64,000 bases of DNA from NCBI RefSeq assembly GCF_022179465.1, contig NZ_BPQV01000010.1, positions 1-64,000 of the forward strand, in the 5' to 3' direction. Below, piece by piece: positions 55,813 to 64,000 of this stretch. The position numbers were made by a program, and so were the translations under genes. The first letter of the stretch is position 1; each line of letters opens with the position of its first letter. The notes under the pieces are model-generated. The model was not told where the DNA came from, searched no databases, and saw only the letters and a program-made list of their open reading frames with translations. The stretch is from Methylobacterium organophilum (GTDB taxonomy: Bacteria > Pseudomonadota > Alphaproteobacteria > Rhizobiales > Beijerinckiaceae).

Positions 55813-57110
55813 TGCGTTATCCCTTCCGTCTGCCTCTGGCCTTTCTCTCCCTCCTCGTCGCCGCCGCTCCCCTCAGGGCCGAGGATGGCTATCGGCTCGG
55901 CCCTCAGGACCAGCTCCAGGTCAAGGTGTCGGATCTGCGCGCCGGCACCGGCGAGGCCTATCAGTGGCAGGCCTTCACCGGCGAGTTCACCGTGGCCCCC
56001 TCCGGGAAGGTGGCGCTTCCGGTCGTGGGCGAGATCGATGCGAGCGGGCGCACCACCACCGACATCGCCGCCGACCTCGCGGCGCGGCTTCAGGCCAAGG
56101 CGGGCCTCGCCGCCAAGCCGGACGCTTCGGTGCAGATCGTCAAGTTCCGGCCCTTCTACGTCATGGGCAGCGTCGAGAAGCCCGGCGAGTACGAGTTCCG
56201 GCCCAATCTCAACGTCCTGCAGGCGGTGAGCATCGCCGGGGGGCTTCAGCGGGTCCCGACCGACGTGCTCCTGAACTTCGTCCGGGATGCGGTGCAGTCA
56301 CGCGGCGAGATCAAGGAGCTGAGCGCGACCCGCCTCGCCCTGATCGCCCGCCAGACGCGGCTGGACGCGGAGATCAAGGACATCCCCCTGACCTTCCCGG
56401 CCGAGCTGGAGGTCCGTGCCCAGGAGCCCGAGATCGCCCGGATCCTGAGGGAGGAGCGCTTGGCCCTGGTCACCCGGCAGAACGCGGTGAACTCGCAGAT
56501 CACGAACCTGACGCAGTACAAGGAATTCCTTGGGGAGCAGATCAACTCCCTGACGGCCAAGGACGCCAATACGGCCACGCAGCTCGACCTCATGAAGAAG
56601 GAGCTTGAGCGCATCACCAGCCTGGTGACGAGGGGATTGTCGGCGATCCCGCGTCAGCTGGAAGCCTCCGCGACGACCGCGCAGCTCGAATCGAACCGGC
56701 TGGATGCGCAGATCGCGATGATCCGGGCGCGCCAGGACATCTCGAAGGCCGATCGTGACATCCTCGACCTGCGGGACCAGCGCCGGAACACGGCGTTGCA
56801 GGAGGCTGCCGAGACCCGGATCAAGCTGAACGAGACGGAGGCGAAGCTCGAGGCCGCCAACAACCTGCTCTATCAGGCCGAGATGCGGTCGCCGATGACG
56901 GTGCTTGCCAACAGCGAGGCTTACGCCAAGCCCGAATACGTCATCTTCCGCCGTCGCGACGGGAAGGCCGAGACGCTGCCCGCGAGCGAGGACGATCTGC
57001 TGCAGCCGGGCGACGTGGTGCGCGTGCGTCCTCGTCTGGCCGCACCGTCTGGCGCGCCGGTTGCAAGCAACGGCAATGCCCGCGCCGCCGCGCAGGCGAC
57101 CGACTTCTGA
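55812..57110 (+). CDS. Polysaccharide export protein, ExoF/Wza-like
   Basis: 432 residues with a Sec signal peptide (about 1-22, LSLLVAAAPLRAED). Poly_export domain opens with YRLGPQDQLQVKV, an SLBB-like segment follows (FYVMGSVEKPGEYEFRPNL), then a long helical coiled coil (about 180-370) and a late second SLBB-like part. This layout, with coiled coil between, is that of ExoF in rhizobia. It is expected to bridge the periplasm towards the outer-membrane pore. No lipobox is seen, unlike classical Wza. Confidence 0.92.
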   Translation: MRYPFRLPLAFLSLLVAAAPLRAEDGYRLGPQDQLQVKVSDLRAGTGEAYQWQAFTGEFTVAPSGKVALPVVGEIDASGRTTTDIAADLAARLQAKAGLAAKPDASVQIVKFRPFYVMGSVEKPGEYEFRPNLNVLQAVSIAGGLQRVPTDVLLNFVRDAVQSRGEIKELSATRLALIARQTRLDAEIKDIPLTFPAELEVRAQEPEIARILREERLALVTRQNAVNSQITNLTQYKEFLGEQINSLTAKDANTATQLDLMKKELERITSLVTRGLSAIPRQLEASATTAQLESNRLDAQIAMIRARQDISKADRDILDLRDQRRNTALQEAAETRIKLNETEAKLEAANNLLYQAEMRSPMTVLANSEAYAKPEYVIFRRRDGKAETLPASEDDLLQPGDVVRVRPRLAAPSGAPVASNGNARAAAQATDF

Positions 57111-57164
57111 GGGTGGCCCGATGCGAGGGGCGGGCACAGGCACGATGCCAGGGGAGACACGCCC

Positions 57165-58610
57165 GTGAGCTGGCCGGCTGTCGTCCTGTGGCTGCTCCTC
57201 TTCGCGGCTACCTTTTCGAGCGGCCCGGGGCTCCTCTACCTGCTGATGGCCTGCGGCGCGCTCGGCTCGCTGCAGATGCTGCCGGGCGACGGAGGCGGCG
57301 CGAACCTGCTGCCCCAATCGGCCTGCGCCGCCCTGTTGGTCTGCAAGGTTCTGCTCCAGCGCGGCAACGTCCTGCGGGGGCTTGAGGCCGCGCTCGATCC
57401 GCAGCGACTCGTCCTGTTCTCGGCGTTCCTCGTCTACGCCGCCTTCGGTGCCCTGGTGCTGCCGCGCCTCTTCTCGGGGATGATGGAAGTCGTCCCGGTC
57501 TCGGCTTTCCGCTTCGGTACGGACGTCCTGAAACCGAGCTCGGGCAACATGACGCAGACCTGCTACATGGCCCTGTCATACGCGACGACCCTCGTCTTCG
57601 CGGTGATCGGTGCGACGCAGGCAACGCGCCACCACTACGCGCAGGCCGTGCTGGTGGCCGCCTACGTGCTGATCGCGACCGGCGTGATCGACCTCGTCAC
57701 CTACACGCTCGGCATCGGGGCCGTGCTCGACCCCTTCCGCACCGCGACCTACGCGATGCTGACCGATGTCGAGGCGGAGGGCGCCAAGCGGGTCGTCGGA
57801 TTGATGCCCGAGGCCTCCAGTTACGGATCCGCCTGCGTCGGCATGGTCGCCGCGCTCACCTTCATGCGGCACATCTACGGAAAAGGGACGCAGCAGTTGG
57901 TGGTGGCCCTGGCCATCGGTCTGCTGACCGTGATGATCCTGCTCTCCACCTCCTCCACCGCCTATGTCGGCTTCGCCGTGTTCGGAGCGGTCTACGGGAT
58001 GGACCTCATGGTGCGGATGCTCAATCGGCAGAGCCTGCGCCGCGACTACGTCACGCTCGAACTCACGTTGATCGCGTTCGCGGCGCTCGGGGTTTTCGCG
58101 GCCTTCGTCATCAAGCCGGACCTTTTCGATCCCATCGTGCAGATGGTCGACAAGATGGTCTTTCAGAAGACGGCCTCGGCCTCCTATGTCGAGCGCAGCC
58201 TGTGGACCCGGGTCGGCTGGCACGCCTTCCTCGATTCCGGGGGGCTTGGTGCGGGTCTCGGCTCGATCCGCGTGTCGAACTGGGCGGTGTCCATTCTGGG
58301 CAGCACCGGTGTCGTCGGTGCGCTGCTGATGTTCGGCTTCGTGACCCAGATGATCGTTGCGGCGCCCCGCGAGGCGTCGCCTGAAGCCATTGTCTTCGCG
58401 ACCGTGACCAAGCTCAGTCTTCTGCCCGTGCTCGTCATGTACCAGCTCTCGGGCACCATTCCCGATATCGGGATCGCTGCTTCCGCCGCACTGGGCCTGA
58501 TCGCGGCGACGCATATGCCAAGCCTCCGCAGGGATCGGCGGCTCAGGCCGGAGCGCGGCTTGCACGCGCCGCTCGGGCTGTCGGCTCCCCTGTCCGAGGC
58601 GCGCCGATGA
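57165..58610 (+). CDS. Exopolysaccharide polymerase-like (Wzy/ExoQ-type) membrane protein
   Basis: 481 residues from GTG 57165, with GGGGAG 9 bases upstream. Ten to twelve membrane segments and a periplasmic loop ending in LWTRVGWHAFLDSGGLGAGLGSIRVSNW. That last pattern (a GxGxGSxR-like stretch) is shared by O-antigen ligase/polymerase proteins. It should link repeat units after flipping. Position between the export protein and glycosyltransferases fits. Confidence 0.82.
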   Translation: MSWPAVVLWLLLFAATFSSGPGLLYLLMACGALGSLQMLPGDGGGANLLPQSACAALLVCKVLLQRGNVLRGLEAALDPQRLVLFSAFLVYAAFGALVLPRLFSGMMEVVPVSAFRFGTDVLKPSSGNMTQTCYMALSYATTLVFAVIGATQATRHHYAQAVLVAAYVLIATGVIDLVTYTLGIGAVLDPFRTATYAMLTDVEAEGAKRVVGLMPEASSYGSACVGMVAALTFMRHIYGKGTQQLVVALAIGLLTVMILLSTSSTAYVGFAVFGAVYGMDLMVRMLNRQSLRRDYVTLELTLIAFAALGVFAAFVIKPDLFDPIVQMVDKMVFQKTASASYVERSLWTRVGWHAFLDSGGLGAGLGSIRVSNWAVSILGSTGVVGALLMFGFVTQMIVAAPREASPEAIVFATVTKLSLLPVLVMYQLSGTIPDIGIAASAALGLIAATHMPSLRRDRRLRPERGLHAPLGLSAPLSEARR

Positions 58611-58796
58611 CTGGTCAAGCGCCGTCGGCCCGATCCAAGGCCATTCTTGTGTGCAGTCTGTACAAGTCTATCTACTTAGATCGGCCCGACCCTGTTGCGG
58701 ACTCTTCCAAGAGGATTGAAACTTGCCGTCATGGGCGCACCGCAATCCTCGTTTGTGGCGAAACGACGCGGTCCGCGTTTCTTCAGGGAGGGGCCG

Positions 58797-59927
58797 ATGG
58801 CCCAGGCCGCCGGGCCTCCGTTCGCCGCCAGCACACTCGTGAGACCTTCGACCACGCAGCTTCCGGCACCAGCCTTCTCCATCAATGGTCGTTTCTATAC
58901 GCAGCCCGTGACGGGGGTGCAGCGTTACGCCCGGGAGATCGTCCGCGAGATCGACGGGCTGCTCGTGCAGCAGGAAAAACACGCGAGCGTGATTTTGCCG
59001 CCGGTCACCTCCGGCCTCCCGCCCTTCGGCGCGATCGAGTCTCAGGTCGCCGGAGGAGCCTCGGGCCATACCTGGGAGCAGGCTGTGCTCCCGGCCCGGG
59101 CAGAGGCGCCGATTCTCAACCTGTGCAACACGGGCCCGCTGCTGGCCCGGCGTCAGATCGTGTGCATGCACGACGAGAACGTGTTCGTGGAGGCGGACAG
59201 TTACAGTTTTGTCTTCCGCGCCCTCTATCGTCTGCTTCTGCCGGGGCTGGCGCGTCGGGGTGCGATCGTCACCACGGTCTCGCATTACTCCGCCCGGCAA
59301 CTGGCCAGGCATCTCGCGATCGAGCCGGGCGACATCACGGTGATCCACAACGGTCACGAGCACGCGCTGCGCTGGGATGCGGGAGCCTCGTTCCTGCCGG
59401 AACGGATGCCGCTGGACCGGCCGTTCGTGTTGCTGCTGGGCAGCCGCGCGCGCCACAAGAACGCGGCATTCATTCTTCGCCAGGCGGAAGTGCTCGACGG
59501 ATTGGGACTCGACCTCGTGGTGGCGGGCGGCTCGGCACCGATCTTCGCACGTACGGAGATGGTCGAGGCGCGCAACATCCGCCGGCTCGGCTTCGTCACG
59601 GACCACGATCTGGCGTGGCTCTACGCGAACGCGCTCTGCCTCGCCTTTCCGTCCCGGGCGGAGGGGTTCGGATTGCCGGTGGTCGAAGCGATGGCGCTGG
59701 GCTGCCCGGTGGTGTCCTCCGATCGCACCTGCCTTCCGGAGATCTGCGGCGGTGCGGCCCTGTTGGCGGGACCGGACGACGCCGCGGCCTGGCAAGGGCA
59801 TTTCCAGGCCCTTCTGGCCTCGTCGACGCTTCGGGCCGACCTGCGCGGGCGCGGCCGGGAACGCGCGGCGACCTTTTCCTGGCGGGCCTCGGCCCAGGCC
59901 TATCTCGACCTCATCGCGCGCCTGTGA
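58797..59927 (+). CDS. Glycosyltransferase family 4
   Basis: 376 residues from ATG 58797, chosen because AGGGAGGGG lies 3-5 bases upstream; ATG 58731 and TTG 58695 are longer alternatives. N-terminal SINGRFYTQPVTGVQRYAREI is the entry loop of this subgroup (TGVQR motif). The donor site is LLGSRARHKNAAFIL and FPSRAEGFGLPVVEAMALGCPVV. Adds a sugar to the repeat unit in the cytosol. Separated by 186 bases from the polymerase, so an internal promoter is possible. Confidence 0.92.
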   Translation: MAQAAGPPFAASTLVRPSTTQLPAPAFSINGRFYTQPVTGVQRYAREIVREIDGLLVQQEKHASVILPPVTSGLPPFGAIESQVAGGASGHTWEQAVLPARAEAPILNLCNTGPLLARRQIVCMHDENVFVEADSYSFVFRALYRLLLPGLARRGAIVTTVSHYSARQLARHLAIEPGDITVIHNGHEHALRWDAGASFLPERMPLDRPFVLLLGSRARHKNAAFILRQAEVLDGLGLDLVVAGGSAPIFARTEMVEARNIRRLGFVTDHDLAWLYANALCLAFPSRAEGFGLPVVEAMALGCPVVSSDRTCLPEICGGAALLAGPDDAAAWQGHFQALLASSTLRADLRGRGRERAATFSWRASAQAYLDLIARL

Positions 59928-59967
59928 CGTGGCGCCGTTTCGTTGGCGCAATGCCGGAGACTTCACG

Positions 59968-60873
59968 ATGACCCTCACGCCTTCCCCTCGCACCGGCGGG
60001 GCAACCCCGCGCGTCTGCGTCGGCATCGCGACCCGCGGCCGCCCGGAGCAGCTTGCCGCGATGATCGACAATCTCCGCTTCCAGACCCTGGCGCCGGAAT
60101 CGATCATCGTCTGCTGCACGGGGCCGCAGGATGTGGGGGCGGCGACCGCCCGCCCGGGGGTGCGCGTGATCTACGAGCAGCCGGGCCTGGCCCGGCAGCG
60201 CAACGGCGTCCTGCGGGCCCTCCCGGAGGGCACCGATTTCCTCGTGTTCTTCGATGACGATTTCTACCCGCATCCGCGTTGGATCGAGACCGTCGTGGAC
60301 GCCTTCCAGAAGGACCCGGTGCTGGCCTGCGTGACCGGCCACGTGGTGGCGGACGGGATCCTCGGCCCCGGCCTGACCCGGGAGGAGGCGCTGGCCGCCA
60401 TCGCCGCCCATGATCCGGCCGCGAGCGACTGGGTGGTCGAGGGGTATAGCCCCTACGGCTGCAACATGGCCTTCCGTTGCGCGACCATCGCCGGACTGAC
60501 CTTCGACGAGCGGCTGGTGCTCTACGGCTGGCTCGAGGATCGCGACTTCGGTGCGGCGGTGGCGCAGCGCGGCGGTCGACTGATCAAGCTCGGAACCGCC
60601 GTCGGCGTCCATCTCGGCGTAAAGGGCGGCCGTGTCTCCGGACGCAAGCTCGGCTATTCGCAGGTGATGAACCCGGTCTACATGCACCGCAAGAGCACGA
60701 TGACGACGGCTCAGGTGCTTCGGCAGATCGCGCGCAACATCGCGGCCAACCTCACCAAATCCATCCGGCCAGAGCCGTATGTGGATCGTCGCGGCCGACT
60801 TCTCGGCAACCTGATCGCCGCGCTCGACCTCCTCCGCCTGCGCCTGACCCCTGAACGGGCGGCGTCCCTATGA
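59968..60873 (+). CDS. Glycosyltransferase family 2
   Basis: 301 residues. GT-A fold with CVGIATRGRPEQLAAMIDNL at the start, the metal-binding FFDDDFYPHPRW (near 92), and GYSPYGCNMAFRC plus GWLEDRDFGAAVAQRGG as acceptor/catalytic region. Inverting transferase by family. Overlaps the Wzc-like gene by ATGA. Confidence 0.92.
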   Translation: MTLTPSPRTGGATPRVCVGIATRGRPEQLAAMIDNLRFQTLAPESIIVCCTGPQDVGAATARPGVRVIYEQPGLARQRNGVLRALPEGTDFLVFFDDDFYPHPRWIETVVDAFQKDPVLACVTGHVVADGILGPGLTREEALAAIAAHDPAASDWVVEGYSPYGCNMAFRCATIAGLTFDERLVLYGWLEDRDFGAAVAQRGGRLIKLGTAVGVHLGVKGGRVSGRKLGYSQVMNPVYMHRKSTMTTAQVLRQIARNIAANLTKSIRPEPYVDRRGRLLGNLIAALDLLRLRLTPERAASL

Positions 60874-62597
60874 ACTACTCGGCGCCTCTCTTCCGCACGG
60901 ACGGTTCCGGCAGCACGAGTCCTGTGCCGGAGTTTGACTTGGCGAATTCGCGTCTTCCCGAGTTCGACGAGCCGGCGGGTTCGTTGATCGGCGATCTGAT
61001 CGCGGCGGTACGACGCAACGTCGTCGGCCTGCTTGTCTGGATCCTCGTCTGCGTCGCCGGGGCGGTCGGCTATGTGGTCACGGCTCAGCCGGAGTTTCTC
61101 GCGTCGGCCCAGATCGCGCTGGAGCCGCGCCTTCGCCTGCCGCCCGGGGCCGACGCCGCGGCTGCGGCCGCGGCCACCGCGCCCACCCTCGACAGCGCCC
61201 AGGCCGAGAGCCAGCTCCAGGTCATCCGCTCCGTGCGCAACCTGCGCTACGTGTTCGACACCCTGAAGCTCGACGCGGATCCGGCCTATGCGGATGCGGG
61301 CCCGGGCATGATCGGACGGATCCTCGGGGCGGTGGGGAGGCTCCTGCCGTTCGGAGGCGGCTCGTCGCTCTCGCCCGAGGAGGCCGCGGCCCGCGCCCGT
61401 GAGATCGCCTTCCAGAACTTCTCGGACCGGGTACAGGTCCGCCGCCTCGGGCAGTCCTACGTGCTGGAGGTGTCCTTCCGGGGCCTCACGGCGCGCGACG
61501 CCGCCCGGATCACCAACGGGATCGCGGCCTCCTACATCCGCGATCAGGTGCTGGTCCGCGCCGCCTCCGATCAGCGCGGGAGCGAGTTCCTGCAGGGGCG
61601 CATCGCCACGATCCAGGCGGAGAAGAAGGCTGCGGACGAGGCCGTCGCCAGTGGTGTGATTCAGCCGGACGTCCAGTTCCCGGACTCGGACGCGCGCATC
61701 GTCGGCGCGGCCCTGGAGCCGCTCACCACCGCCTATCCGCGGACGAAGCTCATCCTGCTGCTGGCCGGGCTCTTCGGCATCGCCAGCGGGATCGGCGCCA
61801 TCGCGGTCCTGCACAGCTTCGACCGGGTCGTCCGCACGCCCGGACAGATCCGGCAGACCCTCGGCGTCGATTGCCTCGCCGTCGTGCCCCGTCTGCGCCA
61901 CGGCGCGGCGAGGCTGCCGGACACCGCGGCCTTGGATCATCCGACTTCCGACTTCGCCCAGGCGCTCCGGCTCCTGCGGGCCGTTCTGTTCACCGCGGGA
62001 AATGATGGCCAGCCGGTCTCGGTCGGTTTCGTCTCGTGCCTGCCGGACGAGGGCCGCAGCGCGCTCTCGGTCAACTTGGCCTGCCTGCTGGCGGCCTCGA
62101 GCGACCGGGTGGTGCTCATCGATGCCGATCTCCAGAACCCCGATCTCAGCCGGCGTCTCGCGCCCAGGGCCGAGGCAGGGCTCGACGAATTCCTGAGGGC
62201 GCACCGGTCGGGCGCGGATCTGCCGGAGCTGCCCCTGGCGGGGACGCTCAGCTTCGTGCCGGCTGCCGCCGAAGGGCGCACCGCCCATCCCAACACCTTC
62301 CTCGGCGCCAGCCCCATGCGCGAGGCCCTGACACGCTTCGACGGGCGCCGAGATCTGATCCTCGACCTGCCGGCTCTCAGCCGCTCGTCCGACGTCCAGG
62401 CGATCGGCGACCTGCTCTCGGGCGTCGTCCTCGTCGCCGCCCTGAATCGAACCACGCTCGACCAGCTGACGGAGGCCAGGCGTTCGCTGCACGCCGCCAA
62501 TATCCGCGTGCTCGGCGTCGTGCTCAACGAGCCCGACGCCCTTCGTAAATCGAGGAGATCCGTCTTTGCATCAGCCCTTGCCGCGGTGCGACAGTAG
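60870..62597 (+). CDS. Wzc-like co-polymerase with altered P-loop kinase domain
   Basis: 575 residues. Wzz part with membrane helix near 50-72 and second helix near 290-312 (LILLLAGLFGIASGIGAIAV), then a BY-kinase-like domain (about 350-560). The P-loop position reads FVSCLPDEGRSALSVN, with Arg instead of the essential Lys of GKS/T. Walker A' is intact (VVLIDADLQNPDLS) and Walker B is LILDLPAL. There is no Tyr-rich tail. Regulates polymer length and export, perhaps without kinase activity. The next gene starts inside its end. Confidence 0.88.
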   Translation: MNYSAPLFRTDGSGSTSPVPEFDLANSRLPEFDEPAGSLIGDLIAAVRRNVVGLLVWILVCVAGAVGYVVTAQPEFLASAQIALEPRLRLPPGADAAAAAAATAPTLDSAQAESQLQVIRSVRNLRYVFDTLKLDADPAYADAGPGMIGRILGAVGRLLPFGGGSSLSPEEAAARAREIAFQNFSDRVQVRRLGQSYVLEVSFRGLTARDAARITNGIAASYIRDQVLVRAASDQRGSEFLQGRIATIQAEKKAADEAVASGVIQPDVQFPDSDARIVGAALEPLTTAYPRTKLILLLAGLFGIASGIGAIAVLHSFDRVVRTPGQIRQTLGVDCLAVVPRLRHGAARLPDTAALDHPTSDFAQALRLLRAVLFTAGNDGQPVSVGFVSCLPDEGRSALSVNLACLLAASSDRVVLIDADLQNPDLSRRLAPRAEAGLDEFLRAHRSGADLPELPLAGTLSFVPAAAEGRTAHPNTFLGASPMREALTRFDGRRDLILDLPALSRSSDVQAIGDLLSGVVLVAALNRTTLDQLTEARRSLHAANIRVLGVVLNEPDALRKSRRSVFASALAAVRQ

Positions 62598-63849
62598 CCC
62601 GGTCCGGCCTTCGCGGCCGGAGGGACTTCGCGTCGGCTTGTTCAACGTCAAGTACAGCCCCAACCTGGGGGATGGCCTTCTCTCGGAGTGCCTGGAGGCG
62701 GAGCTCGTCCGCATTGTCCCCGGCCTCACGGTCGAGTCCTTCGATCTCGCCGGGCGCGACCGCTACGAGGCGGGCGGTCGTCTGCGCGGCGTTGCCCTGG
62801 GCGTTCTCCAGAGTAGCCCGACTCCCGTGCGGCACAGGCTCGCCCGCGTTCTGCTCGGCCGGTCCTTGCAGCGGATCCGGCCGTCGTGGCGGGCCCGGCT
62901 CGGGAGAATCGACGTGGCCGTGACCGGCGGCGGCAACCTGTTCAGCGACGCGGATCTCAACTTTCCGCTCAAGATCGATGCCGCCTGGGGGGAGTTGCGG
63001 GCGGCCGGTATCCCGAGCGCCGTTTTCGCCGTGGGCGTTTCGGACAACTGGTCCGAGACCGGCGCCGCGCTCTTCCGGCGGGCGTTTGCCGGCACGCAGG
63101 TGCCCTACGCGTCGGTGCGCGATACGCGCTCGGCCGAGATCTGGAATCGGCGGCTCGGACCCCATGGCGTGCCGCGCGCCCGGGTGGTGCACGATCCGGG
63201 GCTGCTCGTGGCCAGGCACGTCCCGCAGGAGCGCACGGGGGCTGGCCGGCCCCTGATCGGCTTGGGCCTCACCCATCCGACGGCGCTTCGCTACCATTCG
63301 GACGAGGAATCGCCGAGCGAGCGCAGCCTAACCCAATGGTATGTCGAGCTGGTGCGCGGGTGCCGCGCCCGTGGCTGGCACGTCCACGTCTTCACCAACG
63401 GCAGCCCGGAGGACGAAGCCTATCTGCGCCGCGTCTATCCGCTCCTGGCGGAAGGCGACTCCGCGGCGGGCCTCCAGTTTGCTCCCCGCTTCGCCAACCC
63501 GACCGAACTCGCGACCTTCGTCTCCGGCCTCGACCTGCTGATGGCGCACCGGCTGCACGCCAACATCGCCGCCTATTCCTATGCCGTGCCGCAGATCGGC
63601 TTCTCGTGGGATGTGAAACTGGCGAGCTTCCTGACCCAGATCGGGCGGAGCGATTACATCTGCCGGGCTGGTTCCGATGCGACGGACGATGTGCTGGCGC
63701 TCGCGGATCTTGCGATGCGGGAGGGGATCGATCGCCCCCGGCATCAGCAGATCGTCGAGGCGGCTTCCGCCGATGTCGCGGTCCTCGCCGAAGCCCTGAA
63801 GGTCGGAGCCGGGTTGAGCGCGTCACCCTCCCGCGAGGCGCAGGCGTGA
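62566..63849 (+). CDS. Polysaccharide pyruvyl transferase family protein
   Basis: 427 residues from TTG 62566, supported by GAGGAG about 8 bases upstream; it overlaps the Wzc-like gene by 32 bases. PF04230-type fold: GLFNVKYSPNLGDGLLSECLE at the start, VAVTGGGNLFSD, and the C-terminal AHRLHANIAAYSYAVPQIGFSWDVKL. Family enzymes add ketal pyruvate from PEP to sugars of the repeat unit and make the polymer acidic. The product would then be a pyruvylated exopolysaccharide (inference). Confidence 0.9.
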   Translation: MHQPLPRCDSSPVRPSRPEGLRVGLFNVKYSPNLGDGLLSECLEAELVRIVPGLTVESFDLAGRDRYEAGGRLRGVALGVLQSSPTPVRHRLARVLLGRSLQRIRPSWRARLGRIDVAVTGGGNLFSDADLNFPLKIDAAWGELRAAGIPSAVFAVGVSDNWSETGAALFRRAFAGTQVPYASVRDTRSAEIWNRRLGPHGVPRARVVHDPGLLVARHVPQERTGAGRPLIGLGLTHPTALRYHSDEESPSERSLTQWYVELVRGCRARGWHVHVFTNGSPEDEAYLRRVYPLLAEGDSAAGLQFAPRFANPTELATFVSGLDLLMAHRLHANIAAYSYAVPQIGFSWDVKLASFLTQIGRSDYICRAGSDATDDVLALADLAMREGIDRPRHQQIVEAASADVAVLAEALKVGAGLSASPSREAQA

Positions 63850-64000
63850 GCGCGGCCGTTCTCCCCCGACCGGCGTCCAGGCGGATGCCGAGCCGCGTCG
63901 TGGTCATCAACGACCGGTCCCTCGCCTTCGGGGGCGCCACCGGGCTGGCCCTGCTCAGCGCGTCGCTGCTGCGTCGGCGAGGTCTTCCGGTCCGCCTGGT
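63846..64000 (+). CDS. Glycosyltransferase, N-terminal part (cut by window end)
   Basis: Starts at GTG 63846, overlapping the previous stop as GTGA, and is open to the end of the window (51 complete codons). VVVINDRSLAFGGATGLALL followed by a Leu/Arg helix is typical for the first strand and glycine loop of GT4-type enzymes. An internal ATG at 63885 may be the true start. The operon therefore continues beyond the window. Confidence 0.6.
   Translation, partial: MSAAVLPRPASRRMPSRVVVINDRSLAFGGATGLALLSASLLRRRGLPVRL

Overview
The window is very GC-rich (roughly 70 percent) and carries a chromosomal gene set typical of Hyphomicrobiales in the Alphaproteobacteria. The pal-cpoB-tilS-ftsH order, the gmk-YicC pair near mltG, the Edd/Eda pathway, a ROSE-like heat sensor on a small heat shock gene and GSCFA and Ro60-family sequences together suggest Methylobacterium/Methylorubrum or a close relative. 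That assignment is inference; no rRNA or other marker is present. Gene density is high and many neighbours overlap by 1-4 bases (TGATG, ATGA, GTGA).

Layout. 1-6442: end of a chemoreceptor, a TauE-type exporter, then a minus-strand envelope/housekeeping run pal, cpoB, tilS, ftsH, with a histidine phosphotransfer protein beyond it. 6486-14893: a single-domain response regulator, a GSCFA protein, a small secreted Cys protein, hsp20 with an RNA thermometer, a lysophospholipase-like hydrolase, a HisN-type phosphatase, a long AI-2E-family transporter, and pxpA coupled to an XRE regulator. 15222-15923: a Y-RNA-like, tRNA-mimicking RNA followed by a decayed 3' fragment of an rsr (Ro60) gene and a terminator. 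15973-25943: pncB, eda, edd, hslO, gmk, a YicC protein, an EamA exporter and mltG.

26049-64000 is mostly surface polysaccharide. Block 1 (26049-32460) has two polytopic glycosyltransferase-like proteins, a methyltransferase, a GT2 and a UDP-galactopyranose-mutase-like flavoprotein. A molybdenum hydroxylase pair (32507-36072) interrupts it. Block 2 (36805-45257) has a Wzx-type flippase, GT4 enzymes, a GH5 hydrolase, a VpsF/Wzy-like polymerase and a GumC/Wzc-like protein. 45562-48870 holds PsiE, an MFS pump whose 3' end runs into a truncated IS5-family remnant, and a thermonuclease-like protein. Block 3 (48982-64000) has a type-I-secreted GH16 glycanase, a 1.2 kb AT-richer regulatory region, and one plus-strand operon: ExoY-like priming transferase, GT4, Wzz, ExoF/Wza-like export protein, polymerase, GT4, GT2, Wzc-like co-polymerase, pyruvyl transferase and a further glycosyltransferase cut by the window end.

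Blocks 2 and 3 together supply a complete Wzx/Wzy-dependent exopolysaccharide pathway: priming, chain building, flipping, polymerisation, length control, export and trimming. They hold two polymerase candidates and three chain-length proteins, so two polymers are possible. The items most worth a second look are the Y-RNA-like RNA beside the dead rsr, the ROSE-like leader, a tiny repeated-motif ORF near 20313, the repeat-bearing GH16 protein, and two Wzc-like proteins whose ATP-binding loops are altered.
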